A stretch of DNA of 64,000 nt from Escarpia spicata (GCA_963995525.1 OZ023209.1:10894152-10958151); one strand, 5' to 3'. Numbered from the stretch's first letter, positions 1 through 14,455 are shown. The notes: generated from the letters alone by a model not told the origin. Numbers and translations: made by a program.

Positions 1-2409
1 TGACAGGTTTGCCTTCTCTCTTTCTCGTGGCGCCCTCTATTGCCAGTCGATGGGCACACACAAAGCAACTCGCACAATGGAATCTTTTGTATTTATTGCT
101 AGACAGCCAAGCATAGAGTGGGGGAAGATAGCAGATTAATATTCTGTCAACAGAAATGTAATCCAACTGTTTAGTCATGTTTTCATTAGCAGGCATTTCA
201 TCATGCTTTGGAGTGGCTCAAAACAAACCTTTTCTCAGGTACTAAATATTTGTTAACCTTTAATAGAATGCATGAATTATTGACTTCAGTTTGTGCTGGT
301 TGTGTGACTGATTGGTGGACCAGTTGATATGTTCTGGAATGAAGCATCCACTTCATGAAACAACTAGCTCACAAAACAAGTCTGTATTACTGGTCAAAGA
401 ACTTTGTACAAAGTGAGATGAGACGAGCATGGTTATCAGTCACTTGCTGCCTACCTCAAAAACGTTGTTCACTTCCATGGCTCACCTGCTTTTGGTTATC
501 AGTCCTGTTGTTGCTATGAGAAAACTATTTATTGTTACAGTTTGGCACTTGAAAAGGCTGTTTTTGCAATGTAGACTGTAAAACTAATTTGAACGATATT
601 GTTGACTTGACACTAAAAAGATATCGTTAAAGGACTTTGTTTTTGCCAGTGGTCTAATTGTATTATAAGTTAGCATCTATTTATTTCAGATTTCTCCCAG
701 TATGTGAAAATGCAATAACATTTAATGATTTAATAATAGTGAAAACTTGAAGCAGCCCAATGCATCAATAGGAGAAAGTCCTGTAGATGTATGCTTCATA
801 TACAGAAGCAAACCTAATATTTAGGCACATCACCAAAATAACTAGTTGCATTTTCGGGTTTGTGATTTATTGTAGACTGGTATATTTGAGAGAGAAAAAA
901 CAGTCAATTAGTTTGTGCACCCTATGTTTTGGGACAACTGATAATTTAATTATTTTAAAGTGTCCCAATACATACGGTAAAAACAATAATAAATAAAATC
1001 TAAACTGCAGAAAAATACTGCAGGTGATAAATACATTTGGCCATAGCAAACCATGACGACATGGACAAGTACAGTCTCCAGGGGGTGTAGGTTTAGGATG
1101 GGCAAGTGTGAGGCATGCTGACGTTGTTTACTAACATGTTTTGTTGCCAACAAAGACGTAATTTTGACCCAGTCTAGGTGTGCCACAGCCGTTGGATATA
1201 AAGCTGTTGACAATGAGTACGTTTGTCTGAGACGCCAATGTGAAATTCCTCACCTCATTACCAGTCTGGGAAAATGAAAAGCTAGGCATTAATAATGGTT
1301 AGTTCAAAATTGCTGTTGTAATTTTAACATAGTCCCAAAGGAAGGCACGTTTTTTGAGAAAAATCCCGACCCCACCGACTGCCATTACAAATCGTAGTAA
1401 TAAATGGACTGTGTCATGTCCTGTATGGTTAACTTCATTCAGTATGAAACTTATCATTTATAGATGTCCCATCCATTGCTCCAGAAGGGGGCATGGCATA
1501 TGATATTTAATTTCTAAGGTTGAAATTCAGACTGCTACAGTTTTGTCAACATGTGATACTTTGACAGATTTCAATGCTATTTGTCAATGTATGTTACTCT
1601 CTGTAGACCCTTTGGATTATATTACTATTATACATATATGATACATATATACATTTGCATTTCCCTCCCTCCCTACCTCCCTCCCTCCCTCCCTCCCATA
1701 CTGTATATACATGAGCCTGCATGTTACATGTGACCTGACTAGGGTAACATCCTGAGTTGACACAGGTAAAAAAATGATACATGTCCCTCATCCCCCCTCC
1801 AGCTAATCTCTGACTTGATTGCCTTAAAAACACTTCCATCCTCCTTTGTCATCCCCTACCTCCATTATTAACTGGCATGTCAACTTGACTGTTACCGTGA
1901 CTGTCACTGGCCTGTCATTGTGACTGTCACTTGTGACTGCTTATTTGGGCATTACACCAAAAACGTAGCTTTTTTGGTGGCACCTGGGCCCCAGTTTTAC
2001 AGACACCATTTTTGGTTGAATTTGACATATTTGGGCATATTTTGTTTCAGTTCTAGTAAACAACTGCCATTCCCGTAAAGGGGTGTGAGTAAATGTCCAG
2101 CAGAGGTCAGTTTGTATGTGACGATTAATACCTTCCTTTTCCTAAGTCTTCTTGCAAATGGGTCAACGTATAATGGTTAATAAATTTGTATTCCTTGCGA
2201 GGAATTGCATGTTTTTAGGTATCTTGGTGAATTAATAGGTTTTAAATCTACTGTACTGATCGGCAGTTTGTATTCATTTATGCGTGCATGTTCATGTGTA
2301 CATTTGCTATGTCCAATGAATTTAGATATAAAAAGCTATCAGTAGCAAGTAATTGATCCCAAGTCTGTGAAGTTCACTCGTTCAATTATTGAAGTGACCT
2401 ATGTATTTA
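1..2409. other. No gene recognised
   Basis: AT-rich, short random ORFs only; a CCCT microsatellite at 1660. Might contain distal hb regulatory sequence, but nothing specific is visible. Confidence 0.6.
1660..1697. repeat. (CCCT)n microsatellite
   Basis: Short run of CCCTCCCT units with one CTACC interruption. Confidence 0.9.
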
Positions 2410-3330
2410 TGGGTGGCTGCGTAGTGTGGTGGTGTGTGTAGTACGGTGGTCCGTGTAGTGTGGTGGTGTGTGTAGTGTGGTGGTGTGTGTAGTGTGGTGG
2501 TATGTGTAGTGTGGTGGTGTGTGTAGTACGGTGGTCCGTGTAGTGTGGTGGTGTGTGTAGTGTGGTGGTGTGTGTAGTGCGGTGGTGTGTGTAGTACGGT
2601 GGTGTGTGTAGTGTGGTGGTGTGTAGTATGGTGGTCCGTGTAGTGTGGTGGTGTGTGTAGTGTGGTGGTATGTGTAGTGTGGTGGTGTGTGTAGTGTGGT
2701 GTAGTGTGGTGGTGTGTGTAGTACGGTGGTTCGTGTAGTGTGGTGGTGTGTGTAGTGTGGTGGTGTGTGTAGTGCGGTGGTGTGTGTAGTGCGGTAGTGT
2801 GGTGGTGTGTAGTATGGTGGTCCGTGTAGTGTGGTGGTGTGTGTAGTGCGGTGGTATGTGTAGTACGGTGGTGTGTGTAGTGTGGTGGTGTGTGTAGTGT
2901 GGTGGTGTGTGTAGTGTGGTGGTGTGTGTAGTACGGTGGTCCGTATAGTGTGTTGGTGTGTGTAGTGTGGTGGTGTGTGTAGTGTGGTGATGTTTGTAGT
3001 GTGGTGGTGTGTGTAGTACGGTGGTGTGTGTAGTACGGTGGTGTGTGTAGTACGGTGGTGTGTGGTGGTGTGTGTAGTGTGGTGGTGTGTGTAGTGTGTT
3101 GGTATGTGTAGTACGGTGGTGTGTGTAGTACGGTGGTGTGTGTAGTGTGGTGGTGTGTGTAGTGCTATGGACTGTGTAATGCTGTTGACTGTAATGCTGT
3201 GGTCTGTGTAGTGCTGTGGTCAGCATAGTCCTATGGTCTGTGTAATGTGGTGATCTTTATAGTGCAGTGTGTAGTGTGGTGCGGTGCAGTGTAATGTGGT
3301 GGTCTGTGTAGTGCGGTATTCTGCGTAGTG
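2410..3330. repeat. 17-bp GT-rich minisatellite
   Basis: Unit AGTGTGGTGGTGTGTGT with variants (AGTACGGTGGTCCGTGT, AGTGTGGTGGTATGTGT). A 17-bp period cycles all three frames, producing a His/Thr-rich minus-strand ORF that is not a gene. The right end (after 3170) is degenerate. Confidence 0.92.
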
Positions 3331-3344
3331 TTATGAAGGCCCTA

Positions 3345-3415
3345 ATATCGTAACCACTCCATGTACAGACTAGTCACATAATAGAATATTGCCGAGTGCT
3401 GGAAACCACTAGAAC
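3345..3415 (-). repeat. Dispersed repeat, inverted copy of about 14378-14455
   Basis: Reverse complement contains GTTTCCAGCACTCGGCAATA, TTCTATTATGTGACTAGTCT and GGTTAC; the 14.4-kb copy has TTTCCAGTGCTCGGCAACAT, TTCTATTAACTGACTAGTCT and GGTTAC. Older than the 9.5/14.7 pair. Confidence 0.6.
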
Positions 3416-3419
3416 ATGT

Positions 3420-6400
3420 CACCAGTCACGTCAGACAGAAGAAACACATCACGTAGAGGGGGGTCATCGTCTGGCCAAACCTGTTGACTCAGGGTTTTTG
3501 TTGCCTCTAAAAATACCTGGACACTCACACTTTGATAATTTTATCATCCTCCATGTCACGCAAACACTAAGTTGACACTTGACAGTTGTTGACGACTTGG
3601 ACAGTTTTGAAGAACTTGGCACAACTTCTGGACAGCTAGGAATAAATTAACAACTTGCTCTAAAAGAAATAATTTTACATCTGGAGTGTACGTTGAACTG
3701 TTTTGTAAAAATATTGTAGGATTTTTAATTAACACTGGGCAAATCATATGGGTATATTATTTTTGCTTAATTCATTGTCCATTTACCTTTTCCCTGTGAC
3801 ATTTTGACAGCTGTCAGCAACCTTCATCAAACAGGTACCAGTAGATGGCAACATTGTAGTAGTATTGTGCAGAAATGTCACTGGTGTGTGTGTGTCCCCC
3901 TTGCCACAGCCTGGGTGGCTCTTCAGGGGTTCATCGTAGATATGTCAGTCAGTACTGGCCATCGTGTCGTGTCGCCTTCTAGTGGTAACTATCTGGTAAA
4001 GATTGCTGACAGCGGTCAAAACATCACAGGGAAAAAGGTAAAATGACTTAAATAAATAAAAATATTACCCATTTGAACCCCCCAGTCTGATGAACCTCTT
4101 CGCCGGTATAGCACCGGGGAAACAAAAACCGCAAGTGTCTGTCAGTTAGTGCTCTGATTTGTTTGTTTTTAGACGGAAACACAGGCAGGAAATGGATGAA
4201 ATGTTAGTGTTTTCTCCGAGTGAATTGATGGTTTCTGGTTTGATCAGTTCTGTGCATTTTACACGAGGATACCAGTGAATCATGATAATCTGACACTGCA
4301 CCAAGCACGGAACGTAATATAATAATTACAGTATTATTTATTTTGTCGTACTTTCATGGTGACATCAGTGGCTTTTTAGTGGCGACAGTGACGCAGCATG
4401 ATTGCAATTCTCGCTGGCGATAAGAGAGGCGTGGTCATTAGGATGATGATGATTAATCAATATTATTATGTCATGTGAGCAGTTACTGCGTCATAGTTTC
4501 AACATTCGGATAATCACTGTTCTTATGCAATAATGTTGTATAATGTGATTTCATCTAATTAATGTCATCTACAAAGTGCAGAATATTTTAAAATTAGAAC
4601 ATATTCTCTATTGTCTGATTTCATGGGAAAACAGTTTTCAGAAGTTGAAATATTTTACCCAGCAGGTTAACGAGATAATTATTAAGTTGATTTGAAGATT
4701 CAAAATATGAATTTGCGAATAGCTTTAAAATATTAATATCATTGCCAATGGGGAACCGGATAAATACCAACAAACATATAGGGCCTTGTGACGCCAAAGA
4801 ATTGATACATGCAGTTATAATTTGCGTGTTATGTTATTTTAAAACGTCGTAAATTGCTGCCAGATGTACACAATGAAGGAAGTGTGTTTTGCTGTATATG
4901 TTGCGTGTCAGTGATTGTTTTACTGAAGGCCATACACCAAGTGACTGTAACCTGTGTAGATCAATAGTATTACTGTACTGGCCCTGCCATTCCCACCAGC
5001 TTCCTTTGATTGCAATTATTTTTGTCAGTCTCCTGGGCATTCTCTGCTGCATGGTTTGGTCAGTGGACAGAGATTGATTGGCAGTCGTAAACAACCTGTT
5101 TGGTCATCTCATTTTCCAATTGTAGTGGTCAGTCAGGTTAACAACACATTAAAAATGTATTAACTTTGAAAGTTATCACATGATGATTAGAAATTGTAAG
5201 TTTACGTGTCCATCTTTCCTCCGTCCCCACTTTTGGCATATTTTCAAATATTTTATATCATTTTCTTAGTGTATTTAGTGGGTTGTATCTCTGTCGAAAA
5301 CACTTCATCTGCCATGTCTGATGTGTTAATTATTGTGTTGTTTTAATAATTTTCAACTCGCAAAAACAGGTTTTAGTAATAATATTAAACCAGAAGTTGA
5401 CACAACCAGAACTGTGGTGAGTTCATACATTTGTTCGTTCATCTTGAAGGAAGTTTGTGGCTATTTATGCATAACGTCACAAGTGTCTCCAACTGATGTT
5501 TAACAATTATACAAGTCACATTTCCGTTGGCACAGTGTACATTAGCATAATACTTGGGCTTCATTCTAGATGAGGTCACTAATATATACTGTGGGTTATT
5601 TAATTCTGAAACACAACCACACACGAACTGTTATTCGGATTAATCTTTCAGTGATTCATATAAAAAGGTGCAACTGTTACTGCAGTTGACGTGAATATGT
5701 TCTTATTGCAACACCGCTGGCGAGTAGCAGCAGTAAACATAACAAATCTGAAATAATGCGTCCAAACATGTCTCCCCTCAGGCTCTGTGACATGTTTTTT
5801 GTAGCGTGGTGTGATGTAGCTGGCTCGGATTGCAAACAATGTTTGTTTTCCGGGAAATGTTTTAAAACGTTCCGGATGATTTTCCTCGGTCACAAACCAT
5901 GCAGATACAGACAGACCACTAACACAATCAATCCCACACGGATTGCATGTTAGATGTGAACGTTTCTATTACTTCTGTGCAGAAGCCACAATAGTTTGAA
6001 TTAGTCGCGTGGGTGGAAATGGTTGAGCCCAAGTTCAGTTAGTACCAGTACTTTGAATGAAACACTTGAGGTGTATCAACTGATTTTTCATGGGCCGTAG
6101 ATCTTTTTAAATAAGCATGTGAGAGGTTTTGAAAGGCGTTGAGGAGATCTATCAAGATTGTCACTCAGAGAATTAACCGCAGATGGCAAGTGAACAAGGA
6201 AACCTTTGACTTAACAAGAGTCCAACTTTTTTATCTGTGTGTCCTGCTCTTCTGAAGTGTATGTTAATTTTGTTTAAAAAAATATTCACGCTGCCAGCTA
6301 TCGAATGTCTTATTCATTTAGAGAAGTGATGGTCCATTAATCATCTGCGCTGTATCTACCAGCTTACCTCTGAGTAACTCAAGTGCATCAATGCATTTCA

Positions 6401-8230
6401 ACTTACGTTGGAATGGAATCCCTTCAGTAGACTCCCACAAGTGCACGTGGCACCTGGATTAAGAAAAATGTTTGATAATGCAATCATCGGTAATGTTGTC
6501 TAAATTTCAAGAATTTCACCAAGTTGATTTTTTAGTGTGTCGGGAATGTGTTAAGAACACTGTAGTGTAACTTTTTGAATGGGCTTGGCAGTGTGAACAT
6601 TAATTGTGGTCTGACCCCACTCTCCATATAATCCTCTGCTTCCCTGAAGGAGATCTTCAGCTTCCTGAAGGAGCTTCTTCCATTTCTTCTTATCAGGCTG
6701 AGATGACATTTCTTGGCATTATTAATTAATAAGCCTAATCTTTTTACTACTTTGTAAAGAAATGAAGCAGGTTGGTTATTGAAATTAAAACATTCTGAAA
6801 TCTATCAATCAAAATCATTTAAATAATAATAAATACCTTTATAGCCATCTACACAAGAGTAGTTCTTCTCCATCATGAAATGAATCACAGACAACACAAC
6901 CACATTTAAATTTGTGTGGCCATAACATGTTCTTTTTATTTGTACAATAAGGAACAAGATTCCGTGCGTGATGTAACTAACTTTTAGTAGATATTACCTA
7001 CTTCCTATTACCAAATAACTTTTCAGAAACATCTAGGATAGGCACGCTTATTTGGATTGTGTCACTGTGTGTATTTTCATTTGATTTATTAATTTTCAAG
7101 AAGCAGGATTACGTGATTCTATTCTGCTATGTTGCGCTTGGAATGTCTTGTTTGACGTATGATCACGCGATAGTGCTATTTCTATTGGGTTAATTTAGTG
7201 CATTTCAGTCGAATGAGTGAATCAGGGATGAGAGAGTTTCACGGAAACACGGATTTCCGTGTTTTGGGAATCCAATTAAGTCATTCCTGTAATTCGTCCA
7301 GATCTGAGGAGAAATTTTGGGGGGTTTATATATTTGTGGGTAGCAAAGCTGAGTAAAAATCAAAACGTTCGGACATAAACCATCGTACTTGTCCCAAACG
7401 AAGTACCGTTATATGCCGTCTGATTGCTCAAGAGTTATCATCCGACCGTAAACCCATAAGTGCTTAGCATTATGAAAGGCTATTGGACAATTCAAATTTA
7501 ATGATGTCAATAAATCTTGTTTCCATTTGGAAACTCTGGGGGAACATGCAGGGAAACATCAAATCCGGCATCTGGCAACTTCGCTGTTGGTTAATAATCA
7601 GGTCATTTCGTGGTTTCTCTATGGCGTCCTACAGTGGCATGTTAATGGAGCATATCAAACTATACTTTGCTGTGCCGTGCCGTGAACAAAACAAAGACTT
7701 ACAATCAAAGTTCTTTAGTTTCGTTCTGTTTGAAACTAATAATAAGTATTTGTATACATAATATAGCTATGCAAGAGTTAGCTTCCATACAGGTTCTGGT
7801 CTCTGCTTCGTTTACTGCCTTCCCATGTTCCCTCTAGGTGGAAACAAAGTGTTCTCGCTGCGGATAGGCAAGGATCCACGGTATGGTGTGCTTATTGGCG
7901 GCCTAGTGCTTGTACTATAACCAACAGTATGATACATCATGAAACTTCTGGACAGAATCGATGAGGTTCGCTTTCGAGAAATTAATTAAACGCTCGGAAC
8001 AAATTTTGAGCAGACTGGTTACAGAAAACTGTCGAAATAAATGTCAGTAGTGGCAACAAAATAACTAACAAAAACACGGATCAACCAGGCGTCATGTTTT
8101 ATGTGTTTTGTAATGACACGGTGAAGTACGGTGGGCGTGGTTTTGTGTCAATAAGGAACCACGTTCATACAGATAACACTGTACAACAACACTTTTGTGG
8201 CGGACAAACACCACTATTTCTAGTGGCTAC
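3420..8230. other. No gene recognised; LINE relic inside
   Basis: Unique AT-rich sequence apart from the LINE tail at 6151-6305. ORFs of 60-92 codons lack splice or family support. Confidence 0.6.
6151..6305 (-). mobile_element. Old relic of the same LINE tail
   Basis: ATCAAGATTG, AGATGGCAAGTGAACAAGGA and ATATTCACGCTGCCAGC align with the tails at 34.5 and 35.46 kb with substitutions. Same orientation. Confidence 0.65.
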
Positions 8231-8236
8231 GGATCG

Positions 8237-8852
8237 CCTACTTCAACAGTTACACCCAGCAGCTACGGCTCTTACATCAAGTTGCATCCAGCAGCTACGG
8301 CTCTTACATCCAGTTGCATCCAGCAGCTACGGCTCTTACATCCAGTTACATCCAGCAGCTACGGCTCTTACATCAAGTTGCATCCAGCAGCTACGGCTCT
8401 TACATCCAGTTACATCCAGCAGCTACGGCTCTTACATCAAGTTGCATCCAGCAGCTATGGCTCTTACATCCAGTTACATCCAGCAGCTACGGCTCTTACA
8501 TCAAGTTACATCCAGCAGCTACGGCTCTTACATCCAGTTACATCCAGCAGATACGGCTCTTACATCAAGTTACATCCAGCAGCTACGGCTCTTACATCAA
8601 GTTGCATCCAGCAGCTAAGGCTCTTACATCCAGTTACATCCAGCAGCTACGGCTCTTACATCCAGTTACATCCAGCAGCTACGGCTCTTACATCCAGCAG
8701 CTACGGCTCTTACATCCAGTTACATCCAGCAGCTACGGCTCTTACATCCTGCAGCTACGGCTCTTACATCCAGTTGCCTCCAGCAGCTACGGCTCTTACA
8801 TCCAGTTACATCCAGCAGCTACGGCGCTTACATCCGGTTACATCCAGCACTA
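8237..8852. repeat. 32-bp minisatellite, about 19 copies
   Basis: Unit CAGCAGCTACGGCTCTTACA then TCCAGTTACATC, with AAGTTG/CAGTTA variants; starts 32 bp apart (8289, 8321). A few copies are shortened near 8690-8760. All three + frames are open because the period is not a multiple of three and the unit has no stop. Confidence 0.93.
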
Positions 8853-9489
8853 ATATTGACTATCTACACTTCTACAGCTGTATTACCAAGCGACATCTTA
8901 TGGTAACTAGGCAGGGTACTTAATGAGCAGCAAATGGACTCTTGTTGTTCGGACTGATGATCAACACACATTTGTAACACCTTACACTTTCTGACAGTTC
9001 GTATTGGTTAATTAGGTGACAGGTTTAGTGAGCTTTGGCCAAAATATCATATTAAAGTGTAGTATCGGTCTGGCAGCATTAGGAAAGATTGTTGATTGCA
9101 TTGTAATTTTGCTCATTGACTAAATGTTGCTTTGAACATAGCAATATTAAATTGGGCCTATGTCAATAATGTGTCAGTGGCATTGACATTACCCCAGCCA
9201 TCATCCAATGTTGCCCTAACCTGGTAACATTGCTCCAACTACCCACCAACACTGTCCTAACACTGCTACCTATTCTATATTTCAATGTTCCCAACCTAGA
9301 GGGGCATTTAATACACTGCCAGTATTTTATAAATACAATTATAATGCGTCACACACCCACAAGAAAATACCACACGTGCATGGGCACATTTTAACGAGGG
9401 CAGTCCTACAATATGCCTGGGCAGATCGTAGGATACCACCTATGGAATAGTCCGATAGTGCGTGTAGTGTTTGTAAATAATGTTATCGA

Positions 9490-9760
9490 TACCTTTGATG
9501 CCTTATTGCACAAGAATACTTTATTTAAGGTTTTAGAAATCGGATATGATCTATGTTGACAATAAGTTGACAAGAATGTATGTGCAGTTGTACAGGTATT
9601 GTTAATGGGCCGATGTTGTCTGTTTGGGCAGAACAACTTTATATTGTACAGTGGTGATTTGTATATGCTGTCTATGTAAAACTATATTTATGTCATTATT
9701 TCTTAGGATTAAATAAAATTAGTTGTATTTTTTTACTTTTAAACCTGTTTATATTTTAAC
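9490..9760 (-). repeat. Dispersed repeat, inverted copy of 14701-14970
   Basis: About 271 bp nearly identical in reverse complement to 14701-14970 (shared TACCTTTGATG, TTATTGCACAAG, GTTTTAGAAATCGGAT, GTTGTACAGGTATTGTTAATG, and CTTTTAAACCTGTTTATATT). Both copies end at the same TACCTTTGATG boundary. No protein family is recognised in either. Confidence 0.85.
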
Positions 9761-12034
9761 TTTTTAAATTTAATTTGTATGTAATAAAAGTATTCGCATA
9801 TTGTGGCCATTGAAATATAATGCTAGGAAGTTGTTTATTACACACATAAATTAATTACATAATATGTGTGGTTTCATATATCATTGTGTTGCATGGGTTA
9901 ATTAGGTGGGATACAGGAAATGTACTCATAAAACATGGAACTTGTCTCAAGAATGGTTGTATTGAGTGCCCCCCCTGGCCCCAACCAACTTGCAACCATT
10001 CTCCAACTTCAAACTTAATAATTACATATACATTCATTGTTTAATGATACATTAAAAAAGTATTACACTTCTCTATATTCCTTTGACTGACTAGTTTATT
10101 ATATATAATATGACGTTTCACAAAACTTCACTCAGTTGACTTTTGAATACATTAAGACAATTTAGATTGAATGCAAGGATGGTGCATATGGCATCTTCAA
10201 GTTTAAATGTAGTTTTGAGAAATATTTAGAAGAATTTAAATAAAACAAACTCATGTGTTGCTGATAGTGACATTATTAAGAAGCCAACAATTAAATAAAC
10301 TATTGTATACTGTGTCACTTAAATCTCTACAATGCTCCATAATTCTATGCAAAAACTATATATTAATATAAATTATGCATATATTGCTACTGCTCCAGTA
10401 TTTTAAGACACTTAGTTAAAAGAAATGAACAAAATTTGGCACAGTTCAAATAAAGCAATAATTTACAAGTTGTGTCTTATAAATTACTATCATGTCAGAA
10501 GAGATCGTCTGACTGTAAAATGTGAAAAATTAAGAATAACAAATACAGAAGGTTAATTTAAAATGGATCTGCAATAATAGACATGCATGCATTTAGACGC
10601 GTGCGAATAACAACCAAACAGTTTGAAATAGTTCAAGATGCAATTTTAAATATATGTGAAATTATCACAATTCCATGGAGGTTTGTGGGTTGTGAATGCA
10701 ACCTAATTACATTATTCAAATATCATAAATTTGAGTTTGCTATACCTGTTGTGTTATGGTACCATCATTGGGCTATTATTCCGTACATAAACATTTTGAT
10801 TTGTACAGAAACATCCATCTTTTTAAATAAATACACGTGTGTAAACAGATCAATATGCAGTGTATCTATATCCAAGTACAAACATTTACATATGAGCACC
10901 TCGATACATTTCAACTTTTATCTTCAAATCCATATTGTTAGTGATGGAATGACTGGATATCAATATTATAACTACCGCCTTCTACCATTCTCAAAACATG
11001 AAATGCTCCCCTTCTAATCCACGGCACCTATTGGCTAATATTACTGTGCTATCATATAAACCGAATCACTCGGCATTAATTGAGGTTGTCTGCATAATGT
11101 ACATTGTGCGTGTTTCGCTTGTAAATAAAAAATAAACTAATAAGTTCTGAGCGAAGAACTTTTTGTTTTTAGTACATGGTGTCATGACAGACCATTCAAA
11201 AGGAAAATTAGGTTGTGCCCAGAGTTTTGGTAAGAAACTGAACGGTAGACCGACTGGGTGTCTGGTCTAGTAGTAACAGGTTGACTTGGGTGCTTTGCAC
11301 ATAAAAGAAAGCAGTAACTCAGATGTAATATATGTAATTGTTGATACTGATGCTGTGTTTATATAGTGGTAATTCCCACTTTGAGGATTAATGCACTGTG
11401 TGTGATTTATTTACAAATAAAGCTAAAAAGTTGTTATTGTGTTATAGAGTACAACAAGCACTAAAGTACTCAAATAAATACACATCTTAAAAGTGGGTAA
11501 AATATATGAATAGTTTCCATCACGGAAACAAAATATGCAGGACAGATACATCTATATCAAAATAACTTTGTTGATTGAATATTTAGAGAAGTTACCAGGA
11601 GTCATTTATAGCTTGAATATAATTCTAAATGTTCATGTATTGAATGCCTTTTGATAGCATTGCATTTTACTATAAATACTGGCACACAAAAATTCAGATT
11701 GCCACCATTGTAATAGTTTACTATTTACAACTTGTTCTTCCACTACTGGATAAAAGACACACAGATAGCAGGCTGGGACACCCTTAGGGGATATCACGTT
11801 TCAGGGTTATCTTGGGCCACTTACAAAGGACTGCTGACAGCAAGCCTTCAAACTGTGAGGCATCAAGTAAAACATCACACATAGATACTAGTAGGATAGA
11901 TAGACCACCAGACGAGACACAGATACAAAGAGCTGGTGTAGAGATAAAACACTAGATGACTACTTGACTTCCCCTTTGGTGAGTCAGGCCTCTAGTTGTC
12001 CTCTACGTTTTTTGTCCATTTTCTTGTTCTTTTC

Positions 12035-12095
12035 CCCTTGCTCTTCTTGCACTGCGCTCTCCACCAACTGTCTCCATTCCCGTCTGTCTGTTGCT
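12035..12095. repeat. Single copy resembling the hb intron 2 minisatellite unit
   Basis: CTTGCACTGCGCTCTCCACC then AACTGTCTCCATTCCCGTCT closely matches units at 26185 (CTTGCACTGCTCTCTCCACC). It is not tandem here and lies in a longer pyrimidine-rich stretch (11965-12215) without a recognisable gene. Confidence 0.55.
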
Positions 12096-14377
12096 CATGT
12101 TGTCCACCCCTCTCCCAATCCTTCCAAGTCTTTCTATGCAATCCTCACGAGACCAGTTGTCTCCTGCCTCTTCTCCTGTTACACAACACTTGAGAGCATC
12201 TATTCTATGTGCTAACCATGGCCTCCAATGTGTTCAGCTAACTTAAGCTGACTCCTCAAACTTCTTCTTAAAACTTTCTTTCACGCCAACCTCCTCCCCC
12301 GGCTAACTTAAACCACAAGATTAGTATATCTGAACCATAATTTTTTTGGCTGCTGACTAATTGGATTTTGTCAGGGAATTCCCCTAGAAAGCCTAAAATC
12401 TCTGTAAAGGAACATGATGGGTTGAAATATAATACTGAAAATAGAAACTTTCTTAATTGAAAAAATTGGATATGACAAACCGACTTGTCTGACATTATTG
12501 GCATTAATAACATTGTAGACAGTAGTAGAAGAATTTAGTTTATCGTGTAGCTGCTAAACGTAATTTTTATTAATTATCGTTGTTCAGACTAGTAGACAAA
12601 GAGCGATCCACGTAATTCGTCTGCGTAATATTCCACCAGCGAACCTCTACGTTCCACGAACCAAGGCCATGGGGTGCACGCTGGTTTTCAATGGAATCCA
12701 TTCTCTTTAATCATCTATAATAATTGTCTTCACTCAACTGGACACGCCATCACTTGTGTGTCACGTGCTGCCACCTACCGAGAGTCTGCTGAACCAGCGT
12801 GACTTTGACTACCTCCTTTTCTCACTGGATGTCATTTGTCATTGTCTCTTTTTATTTCTTGTTATCTGGCTGTAGATGTCCAGCCATTGTCCGGTTTGTG
12901 ATTGGTCTTCAGTCATTGTTGCTGCTGTTCATATAAATGTACATGCTTTTTACCTAAAATAAAAGTATTCTAAAGTTTTATTTCTGAAGTAACCAATCTG
13001 GTGTTGGTTGGGCGACTGTTAACTTCAGTGGAATTTTTATGATTTATTGTAAGGGGGGTAAGCATAGTCACAAATTAGTTTTCCATGCTAAAATGTACAG
13101 AGGCACAGCAGGAAAAAAATTGCTGAAGGCAGTATGGTCTAATGTCCCCCAAATGTGCCTCTCCTAAATGTGCCTCTGAGTCTCGGGAAATAATTATCTT
13201 GATTGTCTTCTCATCTCAATATTTGAAAAAGGCCAGTAAACAGGTAGTGCAAACATGAACATTATTTCTTTACTGTAAATATACCTGTTACCATTTACTG
13301 TTGATTTTGAAAACATTTTGAACGTTACTGCATTTAGCATCAGATGGTCAAGGTTTGTCAACTTCAATAGCCTGGTCACAGTAAGGTCGGGGCCATTCAA
13401 GATCACCAGCTTTTTAAACACAGTAACCCCTCTCTGAGTTTGTTACGCCTGTGGGCAGTGGGCAGTTGCCCGTGTACGGTTTCAGCAAGTTCCTGACTTC
13501 GCATTATATAGATGTAGTTGTTTAGAAGGAATAGCGTTGATCTTATCTCCAATGTCCAGTTCAACTTTGATTGACAGGTGGCCATGTAACCTTGATGTAC
13601 TGCAGGTAGAATCTTTCGTTGTCCAGCACGATTTGGGCAGATGCTTGCGATTCTAATCTGTTGCTTCGAAAATTACAGCCCACATACATTGTTATCGACA
13701 AAATGCACATCCTGGCATTTTATCGGTGCTTTTGTACTATTTCTTGTACAAAATCGAGGCGTTTGTATGACCTGTGTGTCCTTGATTTTCACTCATAAAT
13801 TTTATTCGGACGCAAATCTTCTAAAAAAATATCTGATTGTTTTTCTTTGAAAAAAACAATGTAGTTTTGTGTGTATTTAGGCAAATCATTTGGCTAATTT
13901 CTATATTTGTTTACCATTCCCCCGAAATAATAGCCCCGTTATTATGGAAGGTTTTCACAACATATGATATGTCATGCATCCAAGGGTTAGATATGTTTTG
14001 CCATCATATATTTTGAACCACCAGTCATTTACAGAAATGATTTCCTTATATGTATGCACATAGCAAATATTTTGGTGTTGGTGTCTTTCAGCCGAGTTTA
14101 ATTTTTGAGCTATCAAGATGTGCAAGATGTCATCAAAAGAACAGGTCTAGAGGAGTCGTGAACAATACAGCCTCTGAATTAGTACTATGAAATGTGATGA
14201 ATTTAGTGTGATTTTATGTGAAAGAGTCAATTTCAGTAGTCGTAGAATTAGCACCTAAAAAGTCATCAGCAGTAAGAATGAAAAGCACGTTATTATCAAA
14301 TTGCTCAATTTTTTTTATTAGTGTGATTTATGAATATTTTCATGATCATGTGCTTCTATGCAGTGATGAGTAATTAC

Positions 14378-14455
14378 AGTTCTAGTTGTTTCCAGTGCTC
14401 GGCAACATTCTATTAACTGACTAGTCTCTATTATTATGGTTACAAAATTATGGTC
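14378..14455 (+). repeat. Dispersed repeat, partner of 3345-3415
   Basis: Aligned by eye to the reverse complement of 3345-3415; about 70 bp with scattered mismatches. Family unknown. Confidence 0.6.

Noticed and set aside
2399..3226. His/Thr-rich 275-codon minus ORF
   Set aside because: Product of the 17-bp minisatellite.
8237..8852. CRISPR-like 32-bp repeats
   Set aside because: Units are directly adjacent with no spacers, and the genome is animal.
8094..8923. Three + ORFs of 174-242 codons
   Set aside because: Product of the 32-bp minisatellite; flanks lack gene signals.
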